From Synergistales bacterium (GTDB taxonomy: Bacteria; Synergistota; Synergistia; Synergistales; Aminobacteriaceae), in assembly GCA_025997955.1 (NCBI GenBank), contig BNVH01000047.1, forward strand, positions 1-28,954: DNA of 28,954 bases. Reading direction: 5' to 3'. The translations under genes were made by a program, and so were the position numbers. How positions within the stretch are numbered: the first letter of the stretch is position 1; each line of letters begins with the position of its first letter. The notes beneath the pieces are model-generated. The model was not told where the DNA came from and did not search any database. It saw only the letters and a list, made by a program, of their open reading frames with translations. Shown here one piece after another: positions 1 to 7,984 of the stretch.

Positions 1-2
1 CT

Positions 3-203
3 AAAATAGCTATCTCTAATCTTGTGAATAGCCTAAAGGGAGTGTCGAGTCGCTTAATTCGCAAGATGAAGATTCCTGATATTGAAAATAAGTTATGGGG
101 TGAACATCTATGGTCTCCAAGCTATTTTGCGGGAAGTTGCGGAGGCGCTCCGATTGAGATTATTCGTCAGTATATCGAACAACAACAAACGCCAAAAGAC
201 TAA
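3..203 (+). CDS. tnpA: IS200/IS605-family transposase TnpA, C-terminal part (gene cut by window edge)
   Basis: This frame is open from base 3 and stops at TAA 201-203, giving the last 66 residues of a Y1-type single-strand transposase. The stretch LWGEHLWSPSYFAG followed by GGAPIEIIRQYIEQQ is the classic C-terminal signature of IS200/IS605 TnpA. The Tyr of QYIEQQ corresponds to the catalytic nucleophile and the Gln four residues later to the metal-binding Gln of the family (known from IS608). The HUH motif would lie upstream, outside the window. Two small hairpins follow directly, as expected at the right end of such an element. It is not clear whether the element is intact, because only its end is visible. 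Confidence 0.88.
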   Translation, partial: KIAISNLVNSLKGVSSRLIRKMKIPDIENKLWGEHLWSPSYFAGSCGGAPIEIIRQYIEQQQTPKD

Positions 204-208
204 AAGCG

Positions 209-257
209 TTTCGCCTACGGCGAAAAGTTCCTTATATCCCCGCCATGAATGGCGGGG
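209..257 (+). repeat. Two hairpins at the probable right end of the IS200/IS605 element
   Basis: A 7-bp stem (209-215 with 219-225, loop TAC) is followed by a 9-bp perfect stem (238-246 with 249-257, CCCCGCCAT and ATGGCGGGG) with a 2-nt loop and then TTTT. IS200/IS605 elements end in short subterminal hairpins that TnpA recognises as single-stranded DNA, and these lie just after the tnpA stop. The second one, with its T run, could also act as the transcription terminator of tnpA. The exact cleavage point cannot be placed without the left end or an empty site. Confidence 0.6.
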
Positions 258-365
258 TTTTACGGAACGTTGGATAAAATTTACGCCAAAGAACACAAGT
301 CCAAGCATAAGGGCGCGCTCGAAGAGAGAGTTCATAGTAACGCTTGGTGGGAGCCTCTTTGCTGA
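249..365 (+). other. Possible coding remnant next to the insertion sequence, unrecognised
   Basis: A 38-codon open frame begins at an ATG inside the IS-end hairpin and stops at TGA 363-365. Its residues (for example DKIYAKEHKSKHKGALEERV followed by HSNAWWEPLC) look more like protein than random sequence. It may be the 3' stub of a gene broken by the insertion. No family could be recognised, and chance remains possible. The rest of 366-652 holds no supported gene, only the tandem repeat and candidate promoter elements listed separately. Confidence 0.2.
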
Positions 366-495
366 ATGTCGTTCTTGCCTTTTATTGTTTGAAGTGATAT
401 TATTCTAAAAATTAGAGTTCATTTTACGTTTTGGAAAACTATGCGCGGAGTTGGTTTTAATGGTTTTTACCGATGTTTTTAATTTGAAAAAACTT

Positions 496-549
496 TATAA
501 TCATCGTTCAGACGTTCAGACGTTCAGACGTTCAGACGTTTTCTATAAT
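496..549 (+). promoter_or_regulatory. Candidate promoter region of the lic-like operon, containing 8-bp tandem repeats
   Basis: Two perfect TATAAT hexamers lie at 496-501 and 544-549 upstream of the licA-like frame, which starts at 653. Neither has a good -35 hexamer at 17 bp. A perfect tandem repeat of the 8-mer CGTTCAGA (4.5 copies, 505-540) sits exactly between them. Gain or loss of a unit would move any -35 element relative to the second -10, or alter the 5' leader of a transcript from the first. The hexamers are seen; promoter activity is inferred. Confidence 0.4.
505..540 (+). repeat. Tandem repeat, 4.5 copies of the 8-mer CGTTCAGA
   Basis: Units at 505-512, 513-520, 521-528 and 529-536 are identical, with a half unit CGTT at 537-540. 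Simple repeats of this kind slip during replication. The unit length is not a multiple of three, so a change of copy number would also shift any reading frame crossing it. Choline-kinase loci of host-associated bacteria (lic1 of Haemophilus) are classically controlled by such repeats. Confidence 0.9.
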
Positions 550-652
550 TTAAAATTTCAATTCTCTGATTCGCTTTCTTTTTGTCGAGTCCCTTTTCGT
601 TGTCGGTTTACGCCGGCGCGGAGAGGGATTTTTTTAAGGAAAGTCTTTTGAA

Positions 653-1619
653 ATGGGTAACATCTATGCGAATTTAGGCGCGAATTTCGGCCTCGAATCA
701 AACATTGTTCAGATAATTACGGCGACGTTACGTATATCTCCGAGTGAGATTGCGGACGTTGCGGTTTTGAAAAAGGGCATGACCAATCGGTCTTTTTCTT
801 TTCGTTGCGGCGACAAACGCTATCTTATGCGAATTCCCGGAGAAGGCGCGAATAAATTAATCAATAGAAAACAAGAGTGCGCGGTTTATGAGCGTATCCA
901 AAACTTGGGAATCTGTGATGATATTGAGTATATCAATGCTGAGAACGGGTATAAAATAACCAGATTTATCGAAAACGCCAGAGTCTGCGATCCGCTGAAT
1001 TTTAAGGATGTGGCGCGTTGTGTGAAGCGGTCTGCGAGATTTCCATGAAATGCGGCTGACAACGGAACACGTTTTTGACTTATTCGGGCAGATTGAATTT
1101 TATGAGAGCTTGTGGGATGGAGTTTCCTGTTACGAGGATTATCACTGGACAAAAGAAACCGTTACAAGACTAAAGCCCTTTGTAGATAGTATTGATAAGG
1201 ATTGGACGCTTGCCCATATTGACGCGGTGCCTGATAATTTTCTTTTTTGTCCGATGCAAGATGATGCCGAGGCGGTCGAGGAAATTCGCCTTATCGACTG
1301 GGAATACGCCGGGATGCAGGATCCTCATATTGATATTGCCATGTTTGCTGTTTATGCCTTATACGACAAAGAGCAAGTGGATCAGCTCATAGACTGCTAT
1401 TTTCAAAGCGAACGCTGTTCGGAAATAACACGTCTCAAGATTTACGCCTATATAGCGGCTTGCGGGCTTTTGTGGAGTAATTGGTGTGAATACAAGCGTC
1501 AATTCAATGTCGAGTTCGGCGAATATGCCCTTCGACAATATTGCTTTGCAAAAAAATATTCCGATATTGTTCTACAAACATTGAACCGGTCACAGCGACA
1601 TGCGCTCAGCAGAGATTAG
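653..1619 (+). pseudogene. licA: LicA-type choline kinase, split by a frameshift near 1028-1031
   Basis: The gene would encode a choline/ethanolamine kinase of the aminoglycoside-phosphotransferase fold, making phosphocholine for surface decoration. The first frame (653-1045) gives the N-lobe (LKKGMTNRSFSF, then YLMRIPGEGANKLINRKQE with the ATP-binding Lys/Glu region) and runs into TGA. The second frame, joined at about 1030, continues homology with LRDFHEMRL and carries the catalytic loop HIDAVPDNFLF (HxDxxxxN) and IDWEYAG, the Mg-binding motif. A single extra base within 1028-1031 explains the break, and removing it gives one protein of about 321 aa. No homopolymer is present at the site. 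It may be a real mutation, an off state or a sequencing error. The downstream frame overlaps licC by 20 nt, so the genes were clearly one operon. Confidence 0.85.
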
Positions 1620-2376
1620 ACATCCCATTCATATTGCCGACAAGGCTATCATTATGGCAGCCGGTGTTGGAGAGCGCATGTATCCCATCACCCGCGCAAC
1701 GCCTAAACCGCTGCTCCATGTCAACGGTGTCCGAATGATAGACACAATCGTCGACGGGTTGCTCGCGAATAACATCCGAGAGATTTATATTGCCGTCGGT
1801 TATTTGAAAGAAAAGTTCGTCCAATGGTTATCCGACCGTCGCGCTGTCGGTCTGGATGCGAAAATCACTCTTATTGAGAATCCCTACTACGACAATTGTA
1901 ACAATATTTCGTCTTTGTACGTGTCGCGAGAACATTTATCTAACTGCGTCATTTTAGACGGAGACCAGGTTTTGGTGAATCAGGATATTCTATCTCCTCG
2001 TTTTGCGCGTTCCGGCTACTGTTGCGTCTGGACGGAAAAAGAAACAAATGAATGGCTTCTGACCATCGACAAAGCAACAGAAACCATACTATCTTGTGAT
2101 AGAAACGGTGGTAATCATGGCTGGCAATTGTATAGCGTTTCCTTTTGGACCGCTGAGGACGGTCAACGTCTACAAAGACACCTTGAGTTGGAATTTGAGC
2201 AAAAAAAGAATCGAGATATATATTGGGATGATGTAGCCATATTCCGCTATTTCAGCGAGTACAAACTTGGGATACGAAAGATAAAGTCAGGCGATATTCT
2301 TGAACTTGACACTATAGAGGAGTTGCAGACTATAGATTCGCGTTATAAAAACTACGAGGGCAATAAAAATGTATAA
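1600..2376 (+). CDS. licC: LicC-like CTP:phosphocholine cytidylyltransferase
   Basis: The product is a sugar-nucleotidyltransferase-fold enzyme that would activate phosphocholine to CDP-choline. The nucleotide-binding signature appears as AIIMAAGVGERMYPIT followed by PKPLL. Then come VGYLKEKF, NNISSLYV and a DGDQ metal site in place of the DAD/DGD of relatives, followed by NEWLL and the YWDD segment near residue 207. All of these align with pneumococcal LicC from memory. The 258-residue frame starts at an ATG inside the licA 3' end. Homology begins only at about residue 13, so a slightly later start is possible. It overlaps the transporter gene by 8 nt, which points to translational coupling. 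Confidence 0.85.
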   Translation: MRSAEIRHPIHIADKAIIMAAGVGERMYPITRATPKPLLHVNGVRMIDTIVDGLLANNIREIYIAVGYLKEKFVQWLSDRRAVGLDAKITLIENPYYDNCNNISSLYVSREHLSNCVILDGDQVLVNQDILSPRFARSGYCCVWTEKETNEWLLTIDKATETILSCDRNGGNHGWQLYSVSFWTAEDGQRLQRHLELEFEQKKNRDIYWDDVAIFRYFSEYKLGIRKIKSGDILELDTIEELQTIDSRYKNYEGNKNV

Positions 2377-3928
2377 GCGCAAGTCGAAAAACGTTCCAAA
2401 CACCGAAAGCCTTTGCTCAAAAATTGACTGGGTTACAACGCTTATTCCTTTGATTGGCATTGTGATTCTGTGTGGCCTGTTCATGCTGTTTCCCGCGCAA
2501 TCCAAACTAACACTTGGGGCAATTCGAGATTTTCTCGGTAACGAGTTAGGCGCTTACTACATTTTGATTGGCATTGCCGGCGTATTGATTTCTGTTTATA
2601 TGGCGTTTTCGCGATATGGAGCCATTCGGTTGGGCAATATTGAGAAACCGGAATACGGTTCTTTCGAGTGGGGCGCCATGATTTTCACCTCTACAATGGC
2701 GGCAGATATTTTGTTTTATTCTCTATGTGAATGGGCACTTTATGCCGGCGAAGCGCATATCACAAAGCTTAGCGGCGGTGTCTATGTATGGGCGCCGACA
2801 TATCCGCTGTTTCACTGGGGGCCTATCGCTTGGAGTTTTTATATCATTCTCGCGGTAGCTTTTGGTTTTATGATTCATATGCGAGGGCGCGCAAAGCAGA
2901 AATTTTCAGAGGCATGCCGCCCTCTTTTAGGCGGGAAAGTAGATGGCGTTACAGGTCACGTCATCGACTTGGTTGCCGTGTTCGCGCTTCTGTCGGGTAC
3001 CGCCACCACATTTTCATTGGCGACACCGCTATTGTCAACAGCTTTGGCGCATGTTTTTGGATTTGGCGTATCTGTCGCGCTGACGATTTTAATTCTGATT
3101 TTTATTGCGCTTGTGTATACGATTACGGTCTGGTTTGGAATGAAAGGCATTTCAAAATTAGCCGTATTGTGCTCCTATTTGTTCTTTGCCCTGTTGGCTT
3201 ATGTTTTTGTGGGCGGCGGTGAAATGGTCTACATTGTAGAAACCGGCATATCATCGCTCGGCAATCTAATTCAAAATTTCATTGGAATGTCCACTTGGAT
3301 GGATCCGTTACGCGAAAGCTCTTTTCCGCAGAACTGGACTATTTTCTACTGGGCTTACTGGATGGTCTGGTGTGTTGCCACTCCCTTTTTTATCGGAAAA
3401 ATCAGCAAGGGACGTACAATCCGAAACGTGGTCTTGGGAGGATACGGTTGGGGGTTAGCCGGTACATTCATGTCTTTTATCGTACTTGGTAATTATGGCC
3501 TGTCCCAACAAATGAAACATGGATTAGACACAGCCGGCGCTATAGCTGAAGGCGTAGAAATCTCAGAGGCTATTGTCAAAATTTTTGATACATTGCCGCT
3601 CCCGGCGTTGGGGCTCATCCTACTATGTGTTACGATGGTGGCTTTTTATGCCACCACTTTCGATGCGCTTACTATGGTGATATCGAACTATTCTTATAAA
3701 GAGTTGCGCTTCGACGAGGAACCGGATAAAAAAATCAGGACATTTTGGGCAATTATGTTTATTCTGCTGCCAATAGCGTTGATTTTTTCCGAAAATTCGC
3801 TGAGCAGCCTGCAAAGCGTGTCTATTATTGCCGCGTTCCCAATCGGTATTATTATACTTCTCATTGTTATGAGTTTTTTTAAGGATGCGGAAAACTATTT
3901 GTCCCAAGGCCGTCTGAAAGGATTATGA
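2369..3928 (+). CDS. BCCT-family choline/betaine transporter
   Basis: This is an integral membrane protein of 519 aa with about 12 hydrophobic segments. The BCCT family imports choline, glycine betaine or carnitine with Na+ or H+. Diagnostic regions are the tryptophan-rich stretch FYWAYWMVWCVATPFFIG followed by KISKGRTIRNVV, and the earlier VWFGMKGISKLAV. Family members are typically 500-670 aa, so this one is compact and lacks a long C-terminal regulatory tail. Its place between the cytidylyltransferase and the glycerophosphotransferase-like gene makes choline the most likely substrate, supplying the kinase encoded upstream. Substrate choice is inferred from context. Confidence 0.88.
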   Translation: MYKRKSKNVPNTESLCSKIDWVTTLIPLIGIVILCGLFMLFPAQSKLTLGAIRDFLGNELGAYYILIGIAGVLISVYMAFSRYGAIRLGNIEKPEYGSFEWGAMIFTSTMAADILFYSLCEWALYAGEAHITKLSGGVYVWAPTYPLFHWGPIAWSFYIILAVAFGFMIHMRGRAKQKFSEACRPLLGGKVDGVTGHVIDLVAVFALLSGTATTFSLATPLLSTALAHVFGFGVSVALTILILIFIALVYTITVWFGMKGISKLAVLCSYLFFALLAYVFVGGGEMVYIVETGISSLGNLIQNFIGMSTWMDPLRESSFPQNWTIFYWAYWMVWCVATPFFIGKISKGRTIRNVVLGGYGWGLAGTFMSFIVLGNYGLSQQMKHGLDTAGAIAEGVEISEAIVKIFDTLPLPALGLILLCVTMVAFYATTFDALTMVISNYSYKELRFDEEPDKKIRTFWAIMFILLPIALIFSENSLSSLQSVSIIAAFPIGIIILLIVMSFFKDAENYLSQGRLKGL

Positions 3929-3970
3929 AGTTTGCGAATTGGATGGCGTTAAATAAATTTGGAGGGTGTT

Positions 3971-5278
3971 TTGGATTTGAAAACAACAACGCGCAACAAA
4001 ATAAGCAATACAATGGTGTTTATAATAGTTTTGCTCTTCTTTGCCCCAAGAGCCGCATATGCGTATCTCGACCCTGGTACGGGTAATATTCTCGTATATG
4101 TCGCAGTGAGCCTATTCGGAGCCGCGCTGTATTCGTTGAAAGGCGTATTCTGGACTATTCTGGGCAAAACCGGCGGGGAACGGAGCCCCAATCTGGATTA
4201 TAATTCTATAGCCATTTTTAGCGAAGGACGGAATTATTGGAATACTTTCAAACCGGTTGTGGGCGCGTTCATCGCGAAAAATCAGGCGTTCAGCTATTAT
4301 TCTATGGATATAGACGACCCTGGGCTAACCATCGAAAACGATTTGATGCAATCAAAATATATAGGAGACGGCAGCGCCGCGTTTGCGAGGATGAGCCAGG
4401 TTCGAACCACAGCGCTGCTCGCCACGACGCCCAATATCGGAACTCCTGGTTTTCCAATGCCGCGCCCTCAGCACGTCAAACATTTGGTTCACGTGTGTCA
4501 CGGGGTTGATGATGTAGGCCTGTATAAAAAAGGTTCGCTGGATCACTATGACTCAGTGCTGCTGGTAGGGGATTTTATGGTTCATGGAATTCGCCATTTG
4601 GAAAAGATACATGGACTCAAGCCAAAAGAGCTTGTTCTGGCGGGGCTTCCCTACTTGGACGATCTTGCGTCGAAGATGAAAAACCCTTTGCCTCCGACTG
4701 ACGGCAAAACAATTTTAATAGCCCCGTCATGGGGAACCAAGGGATGTCTTTTCGTGTACGGAGGCGACTTTATCAAAAGGCTCGCTTCGGCCGGGTACAA
4801 TATTATCCTCAGGCCGCACCCTCATTCATGGAAGTCTGAAAATAAATTATTGGAGAAAATACGCCGCTTATTGCAGGATTTCAAAAACGTGAAATGGGAT
4901 AAAGAACCGGATGGCTCAACCGCGATGGAGATGGCAAGTCTTTTAATTTCGGATACCTCAAATATCCGTATGGATTACGCGCTGCTTTACGAGCGTCCTG
5001 TTATAACGCTTAAAATCACTTTATCGGACCGGGAAACATTTGAGGTGTCGGACATGGACGAAGCGTGGATGGACAAAGCAGAGCTCGAAATAGGTTCTGT
5101 CGTAAGCGCGGACAAAATTGATAATATAGCTCAGATAGTGGCTGATACGCTATCGCAACACAAAAAAAGAAGCCTGTCCGCATTCAGGGAAGCAAACGTT
5201 TGCAATTTCGGTTCGTCAGGTGAATTTATTGCCGAATATCTTATAAACTTGATTAATGGAAAGAGAGAGACAGTATGA
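3971..5278 (+). CDS. Membrane-anchored CDP-glycerol glycerophosphotransferase-like protein
   Basis: The C-terminal two thirds match the TagB/TagF/TarF-type glycerophosphotransferase fold (GT-B-like), which adds phosphoglycerol or phosphoribitol units from CDP-activated donors. Visible landmarks are HVCHGVDD, VLAGLPYLDDL, ILIAPSWGTKG, ILRPHPHSW and ISDTSNIRMDYALLYERPV. The N-terminus has a hydrophobic signal or membrane anchor ending AYAYLDPGTGN, a motif often found in front of this domain, then a second hydrophobic stretch. Start choice: GGAGGG at 3961-3966 favours TTG 3971, with TTG 3977 as the alternative; the longer frame from TTG 3959 overlaps the ribosome site itself. The ATGA overlap with the next gene (4 nt) suggests that the two products work together. 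A donor other than CDP-glycerol, such as CDP-choline, cannot be excluded. Confidence 0.75.
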   Translation: MDLKTTTRNKISNTMVFIIVLLFFAPRAAYAYLDPGTGNILVYVAVSLFGAALYSLKGVFWTILGKTGGERSPNLDYNSIAIFSEGRNYWNTFKPVVGAFIAKNQAFSYYSMDIDDPGLTIENDLMQSKYIGDGSAAFARMSQVRTTALLATTPNIGTPGFPMPRPQHVKHLVHVCHGVDDVGLYKKGSLDHYDSVLLVGDFMVHGIRHLEKIHGLKPKELVLAGLPYLDDLASKMKNPLPPTDGKTILIAPSWGTKGCLFVYGGDFIKRLASAGYNIILRPHPHSWKSENKLLEKIRRLLQDFKNVKWDKEPDGSTAMEMASLLISDTSNIRMDYALLYERPVITLKITLSDRETFEVSDMDEAWMDKAELEIGSVVSADKIDNIAQIVADTLSQHKKRSLSAFREANVCNFGSSGEFIAEYLINLINGKRETV

Positions 5279-7875
5279 GCGCCTTTTTATATATTATCTG
5301 CGTATTGCCGTTTGAAACCGCGTTTGAATACATATATTCCACGATATACTACCTTACCGGAAGCTATGGGCTGTCACTGGTATTAATGTCACTCTGCACA
5401 ACAGTGATAATAGCGCCTTTCATGCGCTGGTCGAGCGCCGTGCAAATGAGGGAGAAACATATTCAGGATGTGCTCAAACCGCAACTTGAACTGATAAACT
5501 TGGAGAGTAGCGGCGCAGAGAAACATCGGCGCGTCCAAAAACTGTATAGCCGCTACTCATATCACCCGATATACTCAATACGCTCCGCCTTGGGTGTCCT
5601 GATTCAGGTTCCGTTTTTGTTGGGCGCGTATTATATGCTGCGGAATTTCGATGATATATCAGGACAATCGTTTTTGTTCATCGCCGATTTAAGTCGTCCT
5701 GATGTTTCGTTATTCGGGCTGAATTTATTGCCAATTTTGATGACGGTGATCAATATGTATTCCGCTTGCATAACGCCGGGTTTCGGAGGCCGTGAAACTC
5801 TGCGGGCTTGGATTATCGCCCTGTTGTTTTTATTGATTTTGTACAGTGCCCCATCGGCCCTCTTGATCTTCTGGACGTGCAATAATTTTTGGGGTTTGCT
5901 CACGAATAAACGAATGCGCTATGTTTTAGGTGACGAAAAAACACCTTTGGAAAGGTTCGGCGAGGCTCTGAAATTTTTTCCGAAATTACACCTTAATCCG
6001 AGCTTCTTTGGCATGGCCTATATGACGCTTTTTCTGCTCACTCTTCAATCGGCGATAACATTTTATCTAAGCGAATACGACAGAAAAGCCGCAGTATCGG
6101 CTCATGCGCTGAGTTTTCTTTTGCTTATTTGTTCCACACGATTGTTTTTACATGAAAAACGCCGTTACCTTTGCTTTCTTATCCCTACGGTCATCTGGGG
6201 CTATGTTCTAAACTCATATTTTTTGATGTTGAGCGCTTCCGCGGAAGCTCATCCTGCTGTTTTCAGATACTTTTATTCCGACATTCAGCTGACCGTCGAA
6301 CACTTCTCTCATGAGCTTCTGCACGAAAATATCTACCTCACTCAGTTTGCTGGCGCGGTGGCGCTTTTGTTGTTTTGTAGGAAAACACGATATGAAAACG
6401 TGACGACAAAAGTATCAGCATCATGCTACCTGATGATATTTTTCGCCACAGCGCTTTCGGCGTCGCTGCAAGCTGTTAATAACATAAGTTACCTGACGGT
6501 TTGGACGACATTGGTTTATTATGGACTCTTCCTGTCGTTCGCCATGATTCTCTTGTTTGTTGTAGTGTTTTTGGGAAAGTCTTTGATTTCAAGGGATGAC
6601 GCAGGAAGATTAACAGCGGTGTTTATGTTTGTTCTGCTGATGAACCCGACGTTTCAGATGTATTTTACAATGTACGGCGGCACGACAATCGTATTCGCCG
6701 CAATATTGACGCCCATTGTGTTTTTCGTCTCTTTGAAGAGGACGGGAAAATGGGTGATGGGCATTCTGGCCGCTTCCGTGTTATTAATGACGTTGCATGG
6801 AATATTCAACCTTGCCTCGTCTGACTACAGCTTTGAAGTAGAAGCGCAAAATGACGCCGTGGCAGTTTTTGATGAGAAAGAAGCATTTGTGGAAATCAAG
6901 GAAAAAGACCGCGCGAGCGTATTTCTTTTAGTTTACGACTCCATCCCAGACCTCAAAACACTTGATGCTTTGAATGTAGACACGCGTCCACTCATGACCG
7001 TGTTACGGAATAACGATTTTAAGATATATGACAGCACATACTCCATAGCGAATACTTCACTTGAAAGCATGTACAGAACCTTTCAAATCAGCGACTCCTC
7101 TAATTTTTCCATCGCTCAAAAACAGAGAATGTGCGCTGGAGACTCTACGGCGCATCAAATCTTCTCCGCTAACGGTTATAGTTTAGCGTCAATACAAGGG
7201 GCTTCCATGACCGGAGCGGAAATGTTTGTCGATGAATACTGGCCGCCCTATGAAATAAGTTACGAGACAAACAGCGTTTTTACTCTGATACGCGGTATCT
7301 TTTCCGGCGAATTTCGCTTTGACGCCGGCGGTTTGGTTGATTTCGATGATCTTACTTATCATGATTTTTTACGAAATAAAATAGCCGTAAAAGAAGACCC
7401 TTGGTTCACATCCATGCACGTATGGCTGCCGGGACACTCGCAAAATTCGGGGAGATTACTCCCCAATGAAACAGAGTTGTTCGTGGAACGCTTGAATGCT
7501 GCTTTGCCGCGCATTGAAGAAGACATCATAACCATCCTGAAAAACAACGCGTCCGCTGTCATTATAATCATTGGAGATCACGGCCCTTACCTTACAGGAG
7601 ACGGAACAGCCCTCAATGGTTATGCTCCGGAAGAAATTTCAGAACTGATGATCAGGGATCGTTTCGGCACGCTTGTGGCTATTCGTTGGCCGGACTCGGA
7701 GCGCGCCGCTAAATACGATAAAGATCTCACCGTCAATCAGGATATTTTTTCGGTTGTGTTTGCGTATCTCGCGGATTCACCCGAACCCCTGAAGCTGATG
7801 ATAAAGGAAAAGAAAGCCGTCATGAAAAAACATGTTTTTATTGATAACGGTGTTTTTATTCCGGCCCAACGGTAG
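5275..7875 (+). CDS. Fusion of a YidC/Oxa1-like membrane domain with a sulfatase/LtaS-like phosphotransferase domain
   Basis: An 866-aa membrane protein. Residues about 1-215 resemble the YidC/Oxa1 insertase core: two N-terminal membrane segments, APFMRWSSAVQMREK with an Arg at the end of the second segment, a basic cytoplasmic loop, ALGVLIQVPFLLGAYYML, then LIFWTCNNFWGLLTNKRMR. Several more membrane segments follow (about 230-525). The C-terminal part (about 545-866) resembles the alkaline phosphatase/sulfatase fold of LtaS and phosphoethanolamine transferases. It shows FLLVYDSIPD (metal Asp), ANTSLESMYRTF (probable Thr/Ser nucleophile) and IIIIGDHGPYL (metal Asp-His). The role is inferred as transfer of a phosphorylated group to a surface polymer outside the inner membrane. 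The gene overlaps the preceding one by 4 nt and ends the operon. Confidence 0.75.
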   Translation: MSAFLYIICVLPFETAFEYIYSTIYYLTGSYGLSLVLMSLCTTVIIAPFMRWSSAVQMREKHIQDVLKPQLELINLESSGAEKHRRVQKLYSRYSYHPIYSIRSALGVLIQVPFLLGAYYMLRNFDDISGQSFLFIADLSRPDVSLFGLNLLPILMTVINMYSACITPGFGGRETLRAWIIALLFLLILYSAPSALLIFWTCNNFWGLLTNKRMRYVLGDEKTPLERFGEALKFFPKLHLNPSFFGMAYMTLFLLTLQSAITFYLSEYDRKAAVSAHALSFLLLICSTRLFLHEKRRYLCFLIPTVIWGYVLNSYFLMLSASAEAHPAVFRYFYSDIQLTVEHFSHELLHENIYLTQFAGAVALLLFCRKTRYENVTTKVSASCYLMIFFATALSASLQAVNNISYLTVWTTLVYYGLFLSFAMILLFVVVFLGKSLISRDDAGRLTAVFMFVLLMNPTFQMYFTMYGGTTIVFAAILTPIVFFVSLKRTGKWVMGILAASVLLMTLHGIFNLASSDYSFEVEAQNDAVAVFDEKEAFVEIKEKDRASVFLLVYDSIPDLKTLDALNVDTRPLMTVLRNNDFKIYDSTYSIANTSLESMYRTFQISDSSNFSIAQKQRMCAGDSTAHQIFSANGYSLASIQGASMTGAEMFVDEYWPPYEISYETNSVFTLIRGIFSGEFRFDAGGLVDFDDLTYHDFLRNKIAVKEDPWFTSMHVWLPGHSQNSGRLLPNETELFVERLNAALPRIEEDIITILKNNASAVIIIIGDHGPYLTGDGTALNGYAPEEISELMIRDRFGTLVAIRWPDSERAAKYDKDLTVNQDIFSVVFAYLADSPEPLKLMIKEKKAVMKKHVFIDNGVFIPAQR

Positions 7876-7881
7876 TGACGA

Positions 7882-7905
7882 TTGTCTTTTCTATCGAAAA
7901 GACGA
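7882..7905 (+). terminator. Possible weak terminator hairpin after the lic-like operon
   Basis: GTCTTTTC (7884-7891) pairs with GAAAAGAC (7896-7903) around a TATC loop, and one G-U and one A-T pair extend the stem. It sits directly after the TAG stop of the fusion gene. There is no T tract after it, so termination would be inefficient or factor-assisted. Confidence 0.35.
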
Positions 7906-7984
7906 ATGTTATACTTGTACGGTAAAAAGAATAATAACAAGACCAACAATATGACAATATTTTTTGAAGGGATGACGGAAAACA

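Noticed and set aside
505..540. Tandem repeats considered as a CRISPR array
   Set aside because: Eight-base units without spacers; a simple tandem repeat.
451..651. 66-codon + strand frame crossing the 8-bp repeats and ending just before the licA-like ATG
   Set aside because: Low-complexity, Phe/Arg-rich product without a ribosome site or family likeness. It is more likely leader DNA, though frame changes by the repeat would alter it.
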